From positions 23,919,731 through 23,983,730 of the forward strand of contig OX421500.1 of NCBI GenBank assembly GCA_949126835.1: a stretch of DNA of 64,000 bases. The letters are read 5' to 3'. This DNA is from Anisus vortex (lineage: Eukaryota > Mollusca > Gastropoda > Planorbidae). The position numbers and the translations under genes were made by a program. Under the pieces are notes generated by a model. The model searched no databases and was not told the origin of the DNA. It saw nothing but the letters and a program-made list of their open reading frames with translations. Positions 52,291 to 63,198 of this stretch are shown piece by piece. Every line of letters begins with the position of its first letter. Position 1 is the stretch's first letter.

Positions 52291-53580
52291 TATAGTTTGG
52301 TGTAGTTTCGGCTGAAAACGAAGTCATACCGAAAATTATAATTGACTTTCGGCCGAAACCGAATCTAATGCCGAAAATTTTAATACACATTCGACAGTAA
52401 CCGAATACGAAACCGAAAAATAGGTAAATAGAAAATGATATACAAGAGATTAAATATGACTGCACATTTTTGTGTAATATTAACTAGTTTATGGGTACTC
52501 TATGTAGTAAACCATATAACTAGAAATGTTAATATCGTTTTTTCTCAAAACAGATTTTCGGTTCAACAAATCCGATTTCAAATAGGGGTTTTGGTTTCCC
52601 TCCCCCTCCCTCCCGCCCCTGGGCAAAATAAGTTATAGGTACGAAAAGACAAATTTGCGTAGATAAAAAAAATATTTTATAAACCAAATTAATAGGAAGG
52701 ACTATTGATCCTTTGAACAGTTAGAACCTGGTGATTTTGAATTGTGAAAAATCAAAAACGATATTGTCATGAATTTTAAAATTTAGACTTATATAGACTC
52801 TAGTCTAATTATACTATGAAAATGATACAAGTTGCACACATTAAAATAATATTTAAGTTTGAAGGTATTGTAATAAAACTGAACTGATTGAATGATTCAA
52901 CGGGGAATGTTCAAATGAAACACTAAATAATAAATATGTCCTTCGTTTTGTCTCTCTATGTCTCTCTTTTGAAGTCCAAGCAACTATCAACGTCTATCGG
53001 TCTCTTTGACTGTTGGGAGCGTTCAGCATCTATGATCAATGGGGAAATTCCAGTTGTTTTTTCTCTATTATGAAAGACTTAATTGTAACTTAACATCTTT
53101 GTGTTTGCTGTTGTCTGTGCTTGTATTGCAAGCAATACTCGGGGTTTGAACGAAAACAACACAATAGGCCCATTAGTCGCCTTTGATTAATTAGTGTTAA
53201 GGCATTTAATGTTAATGAATTGTTCTGTCCTAATCAAACATGGTTGACAAATATTTCTTCAGATAAAAAAATTAATAAATCGCATGACAACATTAGGAAT
53301 GATTTCCTCCCGAATTAACATTCCTACTTCACACAGATTAATTCACAACAGCTTAACTAAATGAAAATATCTATAATAATAGATGCAGCACTAGCGTAGC
53401 AGTCTGAATTTTGAAGGTTAAAATAGATATTCGGCTGATGACCGAAAGTCAATATCAGTGTCTGCCGAAACCTTAAGCAAACCGAATACTAACCTTTTAG
53501 CTTTGGCCGAAACCACGCAGAAAAAGGGTTTTCGCCTACTTTCGGCTCCGAAACCGAATCTTCGTTGGTCTCTAGTTTGG
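52291..53580. mobile_element. Possible hAT-like non-autonomous element with CCGAA subterminal repeats
   Basis: Two clusters of TTTCGG/CCGAAA words (about 52305-52420 and 53430-53565) enclose ~1 kb of unremarkable AT-rich DNA. TAGTTTGGTG occurs just outside both clusters (about 52292 and 53572). The right end ends in a complement beginning AGAGACCAACGAAGATTCGG, a form seen at ends of some hAT elements; the left end is not a clear inverted copy. No transposase seen. Boundaries uncertain. Confidence 0.4.
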
Positions 53581-53706
53581 TGAAACCTAATCTAATTAAT
53601 TCTGTTACTATTTAAACGGCAAACTATTATCTAACTTGTAATAGATATATAATAGCAAAGATTCCTATTTATCTTTTCCTCATATCATTTTCAGCTTTTT
53701 TTGTTT

Positions 53707-54438
53707 TGGGGAATGAAGGGGTAAGGGATAGGGGAAGGTAAGGGAGGGTAGAGTTGAGGGTAGAGTTGTGGGTAGAGTTGAGGGTAGGGAGAAGGGAGGG
53801 TTAAGGGATAGGGGAAGGTAAGAGCGGGTAGAGTTGAGGGTAGGGAGAAGGGAGGGTTAAGGGATAGGGGAAGGTAAGGGAGGGTAGAGTTGATGGTAGA
53901 GTTGAGGGTAGAGTTGAGGGTAGGGAGAAGGGAGGGTTAAGGGATAGGGGAAGGTAAGGGAGGGTAGAGTTGAGGGTAGGGAGAAGGGAGGTTTAAGGGA
54001 TAGGGGAAGGTAAGGGAGGGTAGAGTTGAGGGTAGAGTTGAGGGTAGAGTTGAGGGTAGAGTTGAGGGTAGGGAGAAGGGAGGGTTAAGGGATAGGGGAA
54101 GGTAAGGGAGGATAGAGTTGAGGGTAGAGTTGAGGGTAGAGTTGAGGGTAGGGAGAAGGGAGGGTAAAGGGATAGGGGAAGGTAAGGGAGGGTAGAGTTG
54201 AGGGTAGAGTTGAGGGTAGAGTTTAGGGTAGGGAGAAGGGAGGGTTAAGGGATAGGGGAAGGTAAGGGAGGATAGAGTTGAGGATAGAGTTGAGGGTAGG
54301 GAGAAGGGAGGGTTAAGGGATAGGGAAAGGTAAGGGAGGATGGAGTTGAGGGTAGAGTTGAGGGTAGGGAGAAGGGAGGGTTAAGGGATAGGCAGGGGTA
54401 GTGAAGGTATGTGGGAAGGGCTGGCGAAAGGGAGGATT
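53707..54438. repeat. Polypurine G-rich minisatellite with composite unit
   Basis: About 730 bp almost free of C on the plus strand. The composite unit has a constant part (AGGGAGAAGGGAGGGTTAAG, then GGATAGGGGAAGGTAAGGG) and one to four copies of a 12-bp subunit GGTAGAGTTGAG. About nine composite units are present. A minus-strand frame of repeating PSTLPSL type is not considered a gene. Confidence 0.92.
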
Positions 54439-54782
54439 GTTTAATGTACTCGATAATCCTTTTCAATAACCTCTATACAGATGCGTCGGTCAATTGGTTA
54501 ACTACTTTAAAAGGAGATGAAAGTAAAACAAAAGATAAAAAAGACGTTTCGAAGCTTTGAAGGAAATGAAATGACTATTGTTTGAACACGTGGTTGAAGG
54601 TCGATAAAGAATGCTAGCGAAGATAAAGTGGAATCTAAACATAACTATTTAAGAAAGTGTTTATGCATGTTATTGTCTAGATATTAAAATGTATTATTTT
54701 ATAACCTTTAAAATATTGGACTGCCTTTATTGTAAATAGTGTTCTTTGGCGGATATTTGGAAAAGAAACTTGGTGAGGGTTA
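54439..54782. other. Unassigned AT-rich sequence
   Basis: About 340 bp with no recognised gene, repeat or RNA. Confidence 0.5.
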
Positions 54783-54890
54783 AACATTGACTACGAGTAA
54801 AATTCAAGAATTCAACATTGACTACGAGTAAAATTAAAGAATTCAACATTGACTACGAGTAAAATTAAAGAATTCAACATTGACTACGAG
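54783..54890. repeat. 31-bp tandem repeat
   Basis: About 3.5 copies of a 31-bp unit starting AACATTGACTACGAGTAAAA, at 54783, 54814, 54845 and 54876. The last, partial copy touches the 3' end of the minus-strand LINE. Confidence 0.93.
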
Positions 54891-56530
54891 TACTGTGACA
54901 TCATCATCTGTCCTTTGGGTTCCTTTGTGGAACATAGGGCCTCTGTCAAAGCACGCCACTCTCCACGGTCTTTTGTCAGTCGCTTTAATTCTACCCTGCT
55001 CTTTCCAGTTCTTCCAACCTCATCCAATATGTTACGCCTCCATGTTCGCTTGGGTCTTCCTCTATGCCGTTTACCCTGGGGATGCCACTCTAAAGCCTGT
55101 CTAGCTCTGTTGTTGTTATCTTTCCTGAGGGTGTGTCCAATCCATCTCCACTTCCTTTTCATGATTTGTTGTTCTACTGTTCTTTGTCCACACCTCTCCC
55201 ACAGCTTGGAGTTTTCTACCTTGTCGAACCATTACATTTTCTTTATATTTCTTAGGCATCTGTTAACAAAGATCTGAAGGCCATTTTTGTTGTTATCTCT
55301 GTCATTTGCCATGTTGGACCCATAAAGTAAGACCGTTTTAATGTTTGTGTTAAAGATCCTTATTTTAGTTTTGACAGAGATGTATGTAGATCTCCAGACC
55401 TGTTTCAGGTTGCCAAAGGCCTGTCGCACCTAATTTATTTGACGTTCGATGTCCTCGTCTGCAACTCCTGATACACTGACCTATACAAAGTTATCCAATT
55501 TGTCTATGCTTGTATGTCGGTTTATTTTCAATAATTTAGTTTTTTGATGGTTCATATTGAGCCCTACTCTTTTTCCAGTATTACTCAAGGCAGTGGTATG
55601 GTTGTAACAAGGAATTCATCTTACTAATTCATCCTACCATTATGTACCACTTGGCAGGTAAAGTTTTTATAGAGACTTTTGAAAAATGGTTTTGATTTTG
55701 TTCGTTTTTCCACAATGCTTCATGAATGACCATATTGTCTCTCTATTATGCTATCATAAGCCTTTTCAAAGTCCATAAATGTAGCATAGAGTGGAGATTG
55801 CCATTCAACAGATTGTTCTATAATGATACGGAGTGTTGCTATCTGGTCATTGCATGATCTTCCCCTTCTGAACCCAGCCTGTTCTTCTCTTGGGAAATCA
55901 TCGCAGGCTTCTTCCATTCTGTTGAGTATTGCTCTGCTGAAGACATTGCTTGGTACTGAGAGTATGGTAATTCCTCGCCATTTATCACATTGTGTCAGAT
56001 CCCCATTCTTTGGAATTTTAATCAGTAAGCCTTTTTTTTCCATTCTGCTGGAAGGGTTTTGATTGACCAAATTTTGTTAAAGATATTGTGGAGTTGGTTA
56101 ACGATTTCAGCTTCTCCTTCTTTTAGAACCTCTGGTGGTATAGTGTCTATGCCTGCTGCTTTGCCTGTCTTCATTCGATTGAGAGTCTCCCATATTTCTT
56201 CTTTGGATATTTCTTCCATATTTATGTCCAGTGTTTCTCCTGTGGTCAGATCGGGTGGATTTAGAGTATTTTAAAGGGGTTGGTTTGTTTAGCACTTCCT
56301 GGAAATATTCTTTCGATCTCCTGAGCTGGTTATCTATGGAAGAGAGGAGTTTACCTTGTTTGTCTCGGACTGGCACATTATAATTAGATTTCTTGGCACT
56401 CAAGAGTTTAGTAATTTTACATAACTGTTTTAAGTCTCCCTTTTCCTGCTGCTTATTCTGCTTGTTCAGCTAGTTTATTATAAAATATTCTTTTATCATG
56501 TCTAATCATTTTTGAGACCTCTTTTGTGAC
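54884..56530 (-). pseudogene. Decayed LINE reverse transcriptase (5'-truncated)
   Basis: Minus-strand fragments in several frames, in the right order for a LINE. About 56530-56280 is the pre-RT linker (DKQGKLLSSIDNQLRRSKEYF). 56219-56022 is RT N-terminus (MKTGKAAGIDTIPPEVLK). 56070-55720 holds central RT (CDKWRGITILSVPSNVFSR; EEQAGFRRGRSCNDQIATLR; FMDFEKAYDS, with the first catalytic Asp). 55600-55440 holds thumb (GLNMNHQKTKLLKIN). 55429-55232 holds VLLYGS, and 55162-54884 holds the C-terminal region (WRWIGHTLRKDNNN; HRGRPKRTW; EWRALTEALCSTKEP). The palm segment with the (F/Y)ADD motif is missing between about 55620 and 55590. No endonuclease domain lies upstream. It resembles RTE/CR1-type LINEs; clade not resolved. 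Confidence 0.85.
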
Positions 56531-57016
56531 ATAGTTCAACATTTATTTTTAGTACACTGACACGATGTAACATTGTGAATGAGTACAGTGACAAGGTTCT
56601 CCATTGTTTATGAGTACAGTGACATAATTTGTCAGTGTAGAACCGATCACGATATTTCATTTATATCCTATTTCTACTAAAAGTAAGTGCGATTCCTATT
56701 TCTTTTAATATAATATGTTCTGTTGTTAGAGAGCATCTAAACTTTGGAATTTTGTAATTGATATAGCAGCTGTGTTCAAATTATTCCAAGTACGTTCGTA
56801 TTGCCCACTGGACCTTCACCGCCCTCCTACTGCCATCAGTGCCATCCTAGAGCTTCTCGTCGCCCTCTGGGTGGGTGCGATAAATCCCCCGATGAAAACC
56901 TATGTTTTACACTATATACTTTACAATCTTCACTCTACACTATATTATAAGCAATTCTCTTCTTTATACATTATTCATTTTACACTCTACTCTAGTCTAA
57001 ACCAAATATTTTACAC
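56531..57016. other. Unassigned, with degenerate TTTACACTCTA-type repeat
   Basis: Repeats of GAGTACAGTGACA at about 56580-56640, and from about 56900 a degenerate pyrimidine/A repeat (TTTACACTATATAC, TCTACACTATATT). The same type of repeat resumes at 63191 on the other side of the hAT-like element. No gene. Confidence 0.5.
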
Positions 57017-57330
57017 CATAGTTTCTCAACTGGTGTGTTATCGCCCCCCCCCCAGGGGCGGTGAGAGGCTTTTGGTGGGCGCTGACGTTCCAGGGGGCGA
57101 TTGGGGGGGGGGGGCGGTGAATGGCAAGTGGGTGGTACAAACATACCTGTTATTAAACCTCAGCTATTTGAATCGATTAGTTTTTGGATGAAATGTGATG
57201 TAAACGCAAGTGCTGCTAAATATCTGATATCCCCAAACAGTAGGCCGACATATTATTATACTAATAAGAAATAGGAATCGCAATGACTTTTCAAAGAAGT
57301 AGGGATCAGTATTAGACAAGTATGGTGTGC

Positions 57331-57402
57331 GGCCGGCTGGTCCTGTGGTTAGTTCATCGGAATGTCAAAGGACACGTAGCGGGTTCTATTCCTGCCGGTA
57401 GA
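57331..57402 (+). other. tRNA-like sequence (Asp-type) before the LINE
   Basis: GGCCGGCTGGTCCTGTGGTTAGTTC..., with a D-arm/A-box-like TGTGGTTAGTTCATCGG and a B-box-like GGGTTCTATTCC, about 72 bp. The central GTC could be an Asp anticodon. The stems are imperfect, so it is more likely a tRNA-derived SINE head or tRNA pseudogene than a working tRNA gene. An A-rich stretch follows, then LINE coding sequence. Confidence 0.45.
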
Positions 57403-57424
57403 AAAACAAAACGAAAACAGTATA

Positions 57425-60140
57425 AATCTGAAACTAGACGAATTACTAGAAAGAAGTTACCTTTGTAACTCCCCTGAAAACAAAAAAACAAGAAATAAAT
57501 AACATAGTAGAGGAAATAAATACAATATTAATACAATCTGCAACTGAAATATTTGGCACAAATCGATACCCTAATGATAAAAATAAGCTAAAAAAAAAAA
57601 ACCTGGTTTACACTTATATGTAGATAAAAAAGAAGATTATACATTAAAGCAAGAAGAATGAATAGTACCCTCAAAACCAAAGGCTCACTTGAAAGTTTAA
57701 AAACACACAGTAAAAACTATAAGCGTGAAATGAACACCGCTATAAATAAATATGAAAACAAAATGAGAAATAAAATAAAAAATCTGAAAGGAAAGAATCC
57801 AAAAGAATACTGGCGTATCCTAAAGGATAAAAACAGAAAAGAAGATTATAATGAAATTAGTATTGACGAATTGTTCCATTTTTTCAAATCCCAAAACGAA
57901 ACGACAGACAACTGTTGCATGAACCCAATAAAAACCAATTTAACCGCACCTAACTTAGATACGACAAGACTTAATGGTGAAATAACATATAATGAAGTGT
58001 TATCAGCCATCAATAAAACAAGTAATAATAAAAGCTGCGGACACGATACAAATTTTAATGAATATATAAAATGCACAAAGGTTATAATGATACCCACATA
58101 CGTAAAATTATTTAATGTTATCCTAAAAGATGGAATTTTCCCCGAAAGCTGGTCACTAGGGATAATATATAAAAATAAAGGCAGCAAGGCAAAGCCCGAA
58201 AACTTTAGACCAATTACCTTATTATCATGCTTAGTTAAACTATTCTCATCCATTCTTAATGTACGAATGGAGATGTTCCTTGAAGAGCACAACTTATTAA
58301 ACGAGAATCTAATGGGTTTTAGAGAAGGTTATTCTACAACGGAAGCATCATTTATCCTATATGCGCTTAGCTTTTTAATAAAAAAATAAAAGTGACAAAC
58401 TGTTCTGTGCATTCATTGATCTAAAAAGAACTTTCCCGTCTATTAAAAGAAAATTACTCTGGGCGAAAATGTTAGATATAGGCATAGATGGAATTTTCCT
58501 TAAATGTATAGAGGAGTTATATAGATATATTAAATCGACAGTAAAATTAAATGCAAAACTGTCACCGTTATTTAACTGCGAAGCAGGACTAAGAGAGGGA
58601 GAACATCTGAGCCCTCTATTATTTTCTATGTTTATTAATGACTTAGATTCTTATTTAGAACTAAAAGGCGCAAGTAGCTTAACTATGAGCAACGATAACA
58701 ACGCAGATATACTAAAAATATACACATTATTATATGCTGACGACACAACAATCCTAGCTAAAACCGCAAAAGAATTACAGAAAAACTTAAACATTTACAG
58801 TAACTATTGCAAGGAAAACCACTTTAACATAAATGAAGATAAGACCAAAATAATGATATTCGGTAGAAAGGGTAGGGTGGGAAATCACACATTTGTACTA
58901 AATAATAATATAATAGAAATAGTTTCTAAATTTAAATACCTGGGAATAATCTTCTCAGCTCACGGTTCTTTCTCAGAACACAGAAAATATTGTAAGATGA
59001 AAGGTACTAATGCTATGTTCAACCTTCTCAGAAAATACCATACACTAAGCTTGCCCATAGATAGTCAAATTGATCTATTTGACCAAACAGTACTACCTAT
59101 ACTAGCCTACGGTTGCGAACTATGGGGTATGGAAAATTGTGACATTTTAGAAAATATTAGACAAAGATATTTTAAGATGATTTTAAAATTGAACACAAAA
59201 ACACCAAATTATGTAGTCCTAGGCGAAACAGGCAAAACTTTTTATAAGATCATTTATTAAAAAAAAGAATGTTACACTTCTGGATCAAAATAGCGACCGG
59301 TAAACAAAGCAGAATTTTTAAAATAATTTATAACATTTTACTTAAAGAGCACCTGGTTGAAAAATGCAAATGGTCCGCCAATATAAAGTTACAACTAGAA
59401 AAACTAGGATTAGGATATATTTGGTTAGAACAAGATATAATAGATACTAAACTTTCAAAATCAATAATTAACTTACGTATAAATGATCAAAGTAAACAAG
59501 AACTTTATGAGAGTATGCAAATAAGCAATAAAGGTAAATTATATAGCGCTCTAAAATATAAATCTGACTGGGAAAATATTCCACCCTTTTTAGATAAATT
59601 ACATCTGAAAGAAGCTATCTATATACTAAAAATACGAACAAGTAATAATAATTTTCCTGTTGAACTGGGTCGCCACTCCAGAATAGATTATAATTTAAGA
59701 TTATGTCCCCTTTGCTTAAAAGATATAGGAGATGGATTTCACTATTTACTCCAATGTGTGCACTTCAATGCCCAACGAAAAATGTATCTAAAAAAATATT
59801 ACTATAACATACCTAATGTAGAAAAAATGTCGGAACTGCTTAATTCTAGTTCTCTAAAAGAACTTAAAAAACTAAGCATATTTTCAAAAATATTAGTAGC
59901 CTATCTGCTTTTACAAAATGAAAAAAGGTTAAAAAATGTTTAAATATTTTAACATGTTGGTTTGTCACTATGTTAATGAGAGAAAGTCGTGGAAGTAATG
60001 TAATATACTAAGCCGCAAGAAACATTGTGAATGATTTCTTAAATGTTCGTTCTCACTATGTTAATGCTGTGCAGGTCTAATGAAAGTGATGTACCTGTAT
60101 GTCTATGTTAGTAAATAAAGTCGTTGTTTTTTCTTTGTTT
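57425..60140 (+). mobile_element. 5'-truncated LINE nested in the hAT element
   Basis: Recognisable LINE coding sequence from about 57425, an RT and C-terminal zinc-finger region to 59943, a ~170-bp 3' untranslated region, an AATAAA at about 60113-60118 and a T/A-rich end near 60120-60140. The endonuclease is missing, so it is 5'-truncated. The target duplication was not identified. Confidence 0.75.
57658..59943 (+). pseudogene. LINE reverse transcriptase with frameshifts in A-runs
   Basis: Three consecutive frames form one protein. 57658-58389 holds the lysine-rich linker (NLKGKNPKEYWRILKDK) and RT N-terminus (SWSLGIIYKNKGSKAKPENF, FRPITLLSCLVKLF, GFREGYSTTEA). A one-base shift in the A-run near 58376-58390 moves the frame. 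The intervening segment FCAFIDLKRTF carries the first catalytic Asp. 58469-59260 holds LREGEHLSPLLF and the palm motif YADDTTILA, then thumb (KTKIMIFGRKG; FKYLGIIFS). A second shift near 59245-59268 leads to 59269-59943 with a C-terminal CPLC...H...C zinc-finger region. Upstream of 57658 coding traces continue with stops. The catalytic motif itself is intact. Clade not resolved. Confidence 0.85.
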
Positions 60141-62090
60141 TTTTTCCCCCAAAAATTGTATTATAAACTAAATTACCCCCCCCCCTGAATTTTCTTTTAG
60201 GATAAAAGTAAACCTTAATTGTCTGGTTGCATGGACTCATCCAGTTATGAAGCAAATGGTCATGTCTTTAGGTGCTAATATTAATGATGTTTTGATCTCA
60301 ATTTTACTGAGATGTCCTTTAATGCGTTAGAATTGTATGTCATATGTCAACATTATCATTTAGCGGAGTAGATACGTAGTAATCATACAAACTGGGTAGT
60401 TAATGTAATGTTTTAAAATATACATTTTTTAGTCATATAATATTTACCTAATTTTCCAATACTTTTTACAGTATGATCATTTCAAGTTATAAATTGTAAG
60501 CCATTTATTTTTTTATAATAGAAAAAAAAACATTAGACATATTAGCTTAAATGAAACGGGTTAACTATCTACCTTTAATTAAACAAATTTTCCACATTGG
60601 ATTCAATAGAGATGCGAATAGTTCTGTTTTGTAATACAAATATTACTGACTAGTTATTATTTCTTTATATAAATTTAACATTATGGTATTCAAAACAAGA
60701 TTTAATCATTAGAGGATTATACTAATTTACGTTAAACAGTTGTAAATAAACATTTCCTACATTAATTGTTGGTCCATTTTTAAGGCGTTTATATTTTAAA
60801 CATTAATAAGAACAGAAATTACATACTATTTATATTACATACATTACATATATTACATAAGCCTCTTATATTTCTAAATTAATAATATAAATAAATTTGT
60901 TTTAGAATTACGTATATTTATGTTTAATTAAAGAAGATGAGCATAAAAACTCTTTTAGATGTAATACGTCTGTATGAATTTAATGTACGGTCCAATGTAA
61001 GTTACCTCTGTGTATGCTTAAAACAGCTTTCATTTGCGATAAAATATGTTCACAGGTTTAAGTCTTACACAATATGCATATGGATTGTTGCTGTCAAGCT
61101 TCTGACTCTTATTAATAATATAAAACGAACAATAATACGATCAAAAGGAAAGAAAAAGAAAACAAATACCAAACAATAAAAAAAGTTAGAAATAAAAAAA
61201 GTAGACAGCAATATTTTGCAGTACGGGAAAACCCGGTCCCGAACACACACTAAATTTGAAAGCATTTCAAAGGGACATCATTTGGAAACGGCGCACGTTT
61301 TATAACCTTAACATACGGTGATTAGTAATTGGTCTAAGTTTATTTAAAAAAATAAATAAACGAATTAAGCAATATCGTTGATAAAATAAAAATTTCTTTT
61401 GGAGGACGTTTCCAAAATATACATTTAACTTTTAACCCGATTAGTCAAACGGCTTAGGAGAATATAGAGCAGAAACAAACATCTAAATTCTAAATCAATA
61501 AACAAACTCACTGTAATTATATATATTGATCAGTGACAATGGAAACAAATTGGCGGAAATTTCCTCAAGGATGTTACTTCCGAGCCTAATCCATTTTTTT
61601 AGAGATCAGCGGTGTGGTATAAAAAAAAATGAGTCCAATTTGAAAGTTTTGCCTTTGATTAGAAAACTCCGCTTTAAGTGCTTCGATGTACTTCTGAAAA
61701 AGCCCAACTATCTATCTTAATATTATATTCTTTAAGTCTGCGGCTATTCAGACCCGGGTCCCTTTAGCATGAAATGGCTATTCGGACCCATCTTCAGTCG
61801 GAATTCATTAGAACTCATAAAAAACATTAAAAAAGAGAGGGGAAAGCACAAAATATATTTGTCTTTACATATTTATAAGAAAAAGCACACAAAAAAACAG
61901 CAAATCTATCCCTATCCTTTATAACCGATACTAACCGATACTAACTATTACCAAAAATAATACAAAGCCATCCCTAACCTATATAAACTAACCAATACTA
62001 ACTATGTATTACTTAATAATAAATAAGTCTATCGAATCCGAATTCTTTAACATAGGGATGTAGTTAAGTGTTTTGAAATTGATTTTACGG
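60141..62090. other. AT-rich interior of the hAT-like element
   Basis: About 2 kb with no supported gene. Short frames at 60937-61179 and 61526-61720 show no recognised motif. Near 61741-61790 two imperfect copies of GGCTATTCRGACCC occur. Near 61920-62005 there is a degenerate ACCGATACTAAC repeat. Confidence 0.45.
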
Positions 62091-62160
62091 CAAGATATGT
62101 CCAATTTCAATGCAAATCCATTCCAGTGCAAATGTAAATGCAAGTTAAACTCACTGCAAT

Positions 62161-62436
62161 GTGTCAGAAACATCAGCTTCAACAGTAAGTTTTCCTCATT
62201 CAGAAACATCGGCTTCAACCGTCAGTTTTCCTCATTCAGAAACATCGGCTTCAACATTCAGTTTTCCTCATTCAGAAACATTGGCTTCAACTGTCAGTTT
62301 TCCTCATTCAGAACCGGAAAATGTTGTTGTTTTTATCAATAAAAAACATCTATTGGAGGTCTCTCGCTTGTCATTGAAAATCGCTCTGCATGCCAAGTTG
62401 GGCACGCGTGTCTTTGGTTGCCGACCCCTTATTTAG
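62161..62436 (+). CDS. Small repeat-containing frame (12-residue repeat)
   Basis: A 91-codon frame beginning MSETSASTVSFPHSETSA. Its first part is four 12-residue repeats (SETSASTVSFPH) encoded by a 36-bp tandem repeat, followed by a non-repetitive tail (KKHLLEVSRLSLKIALHAKL). The tail lacks an identifiable domain. It lies inside the hAT-like element and could be a remnant of its transposase gene or a chance frame. An overlapping frame at 62073-62342 is also open because the repeat length is a multiple of three. Confidence 0.3.
   Translation: MSETSASTVSFPHSETSASTVSFPHSETSASTFSFPHSETLASTVSFPHSEPENVVVFINKKHLLEVSRLSLKIALHAKLGTRVFGCRPLI
62164..62307. repeat. 36-bp tandem repeat
   Basis: Four copies of TCAGAAACATCGGCTTCAAC plus 16 bp (GTCAGTTTTCCTCAT-type), at 62164, 62200, 62236 and 62272, and a partial fifth. 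They differ by a few substitutions. Confidence 0.93.
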
Positions 62437-62590
62437 ATTACATTATTATTATTATTAATTTATTATATAATCTTTTATTGTTTGCCAATTTTATAATTTT
62501 CCTGTGTCTCTTTGACTAGATCTATGCCTCTATTGTTCTCTTGTACTATGTTGCAAAATAAATATTGTTCATTGACGAGGACTACAGGAG

Positions 62591-62689
62591 ATGGAAACTG
62601 CACATAGAGACACAGAGGTGCGTTGGTTAGCAGAAGATGACCGTTTAACTACAATGTATGAGACTTGGATTAAGTGCTCGAGTTTTTGA
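62591..62689 (+). pseudogene. hAT transposase remnant
   Basis: A 32-residue fragment including HRDTEVRWLAEDDRLTTMYE, which resembles the conserved HTEVRWLSRGRVL-type block of vertebrate and invertebrate hAT (ZBED-like) transposases. It ends in a stop; downstream codons are broken by further stops. It supports the hAT assignment of the surrounding ends. Short length keeps confidence moderate. Confidence 0.45.
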
Positions 62690-63176
62690 AAAGCAAATGC
62701 GATTCTTTGAAAGAAAATCAATCAGTTTCTCTATATCTGTGAGTTTTGGCAATAATTTTAGTATTGCATTCTTACCACCCTCTTTTGTGGAAAATGGATT
62801 TTATGCTAATACCATTTGTCAAAAAAAGGAAAAATAACTGCAAATAGTGAAGCGTGGAGACCTACGTATTTTGCAACCAAAATTGAAACAAGGCAAAATA
62901 CTTGCAACACACCAGGCAAACGATTCACATTAATATTGTTTTTTTAAGCCTCTTGTTTAGGTAGTTTTTTTTAAATCTATTAATTCTTACAATATGTTTC
63001 CTTTTCAGTTTTTTTAAAGATTATAAATAAGTACAGAAATCTGGTCGGCCTAAAAAAAATTGCGGAAATTATATTGACCGTTTAACTTCCAGAGGGGTGG
63101 GGGAATGGTCGCTAAAATAGAGGTGGGGGGCGGTGAGCGGGAAAAAAATGCAAAATGGGGCGGTGAGCCGAAAAAG
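62690..63176. other. 3' part of the hAT-like element
   Basis: AT-rich to about 63080, then GC-rich subterminal sequence (GGTGGGGGGCGGTGAGCGGG) mirroring the left subterminal C/G runs. No frame supported. Confidence 0.5.
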
Positions 63177-63198
63177 GTTGAGAACCTATGTTTTACGA

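Larger units (their letters stand above)
57017..63190 (+). mobile_element. hAT-type transposon (~6.2 kb) with nested LINE
   Basis: The left end CATAGTTTCTCAAC (57017-57030) and the complement of the right end CATAGGTTCTCAAC (63177-63190) form short inverted repeats. Subterminal C/G runs and GGGGCGGTGAG motifs occur at both ends. The flanking 8-mers are TTTTACAC (57009-57016) and TTTTACGA (63191-63198), six of eight matching, as for a decayed hAT target duplication. The same TCTACACTATA-type repeat lies outside on both sides. Inside are a nested LINE, a 36-bp tandem repeat frame and a short transposase-like remnant. Confidence 0.65.

Noticed and set aside
53707..54438. Telomeric repeat (GGGTTA occurrences)
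   Set aside because: GGGTTA occurs only once per composite unit within a longer purine minisatellite; there is no TTAGGG tandem.
54849..55277. 142-codon plus-strand frame
   Set aside because: It is antisense to the clearly recognisable LINE C-terminal region on the minus strand.
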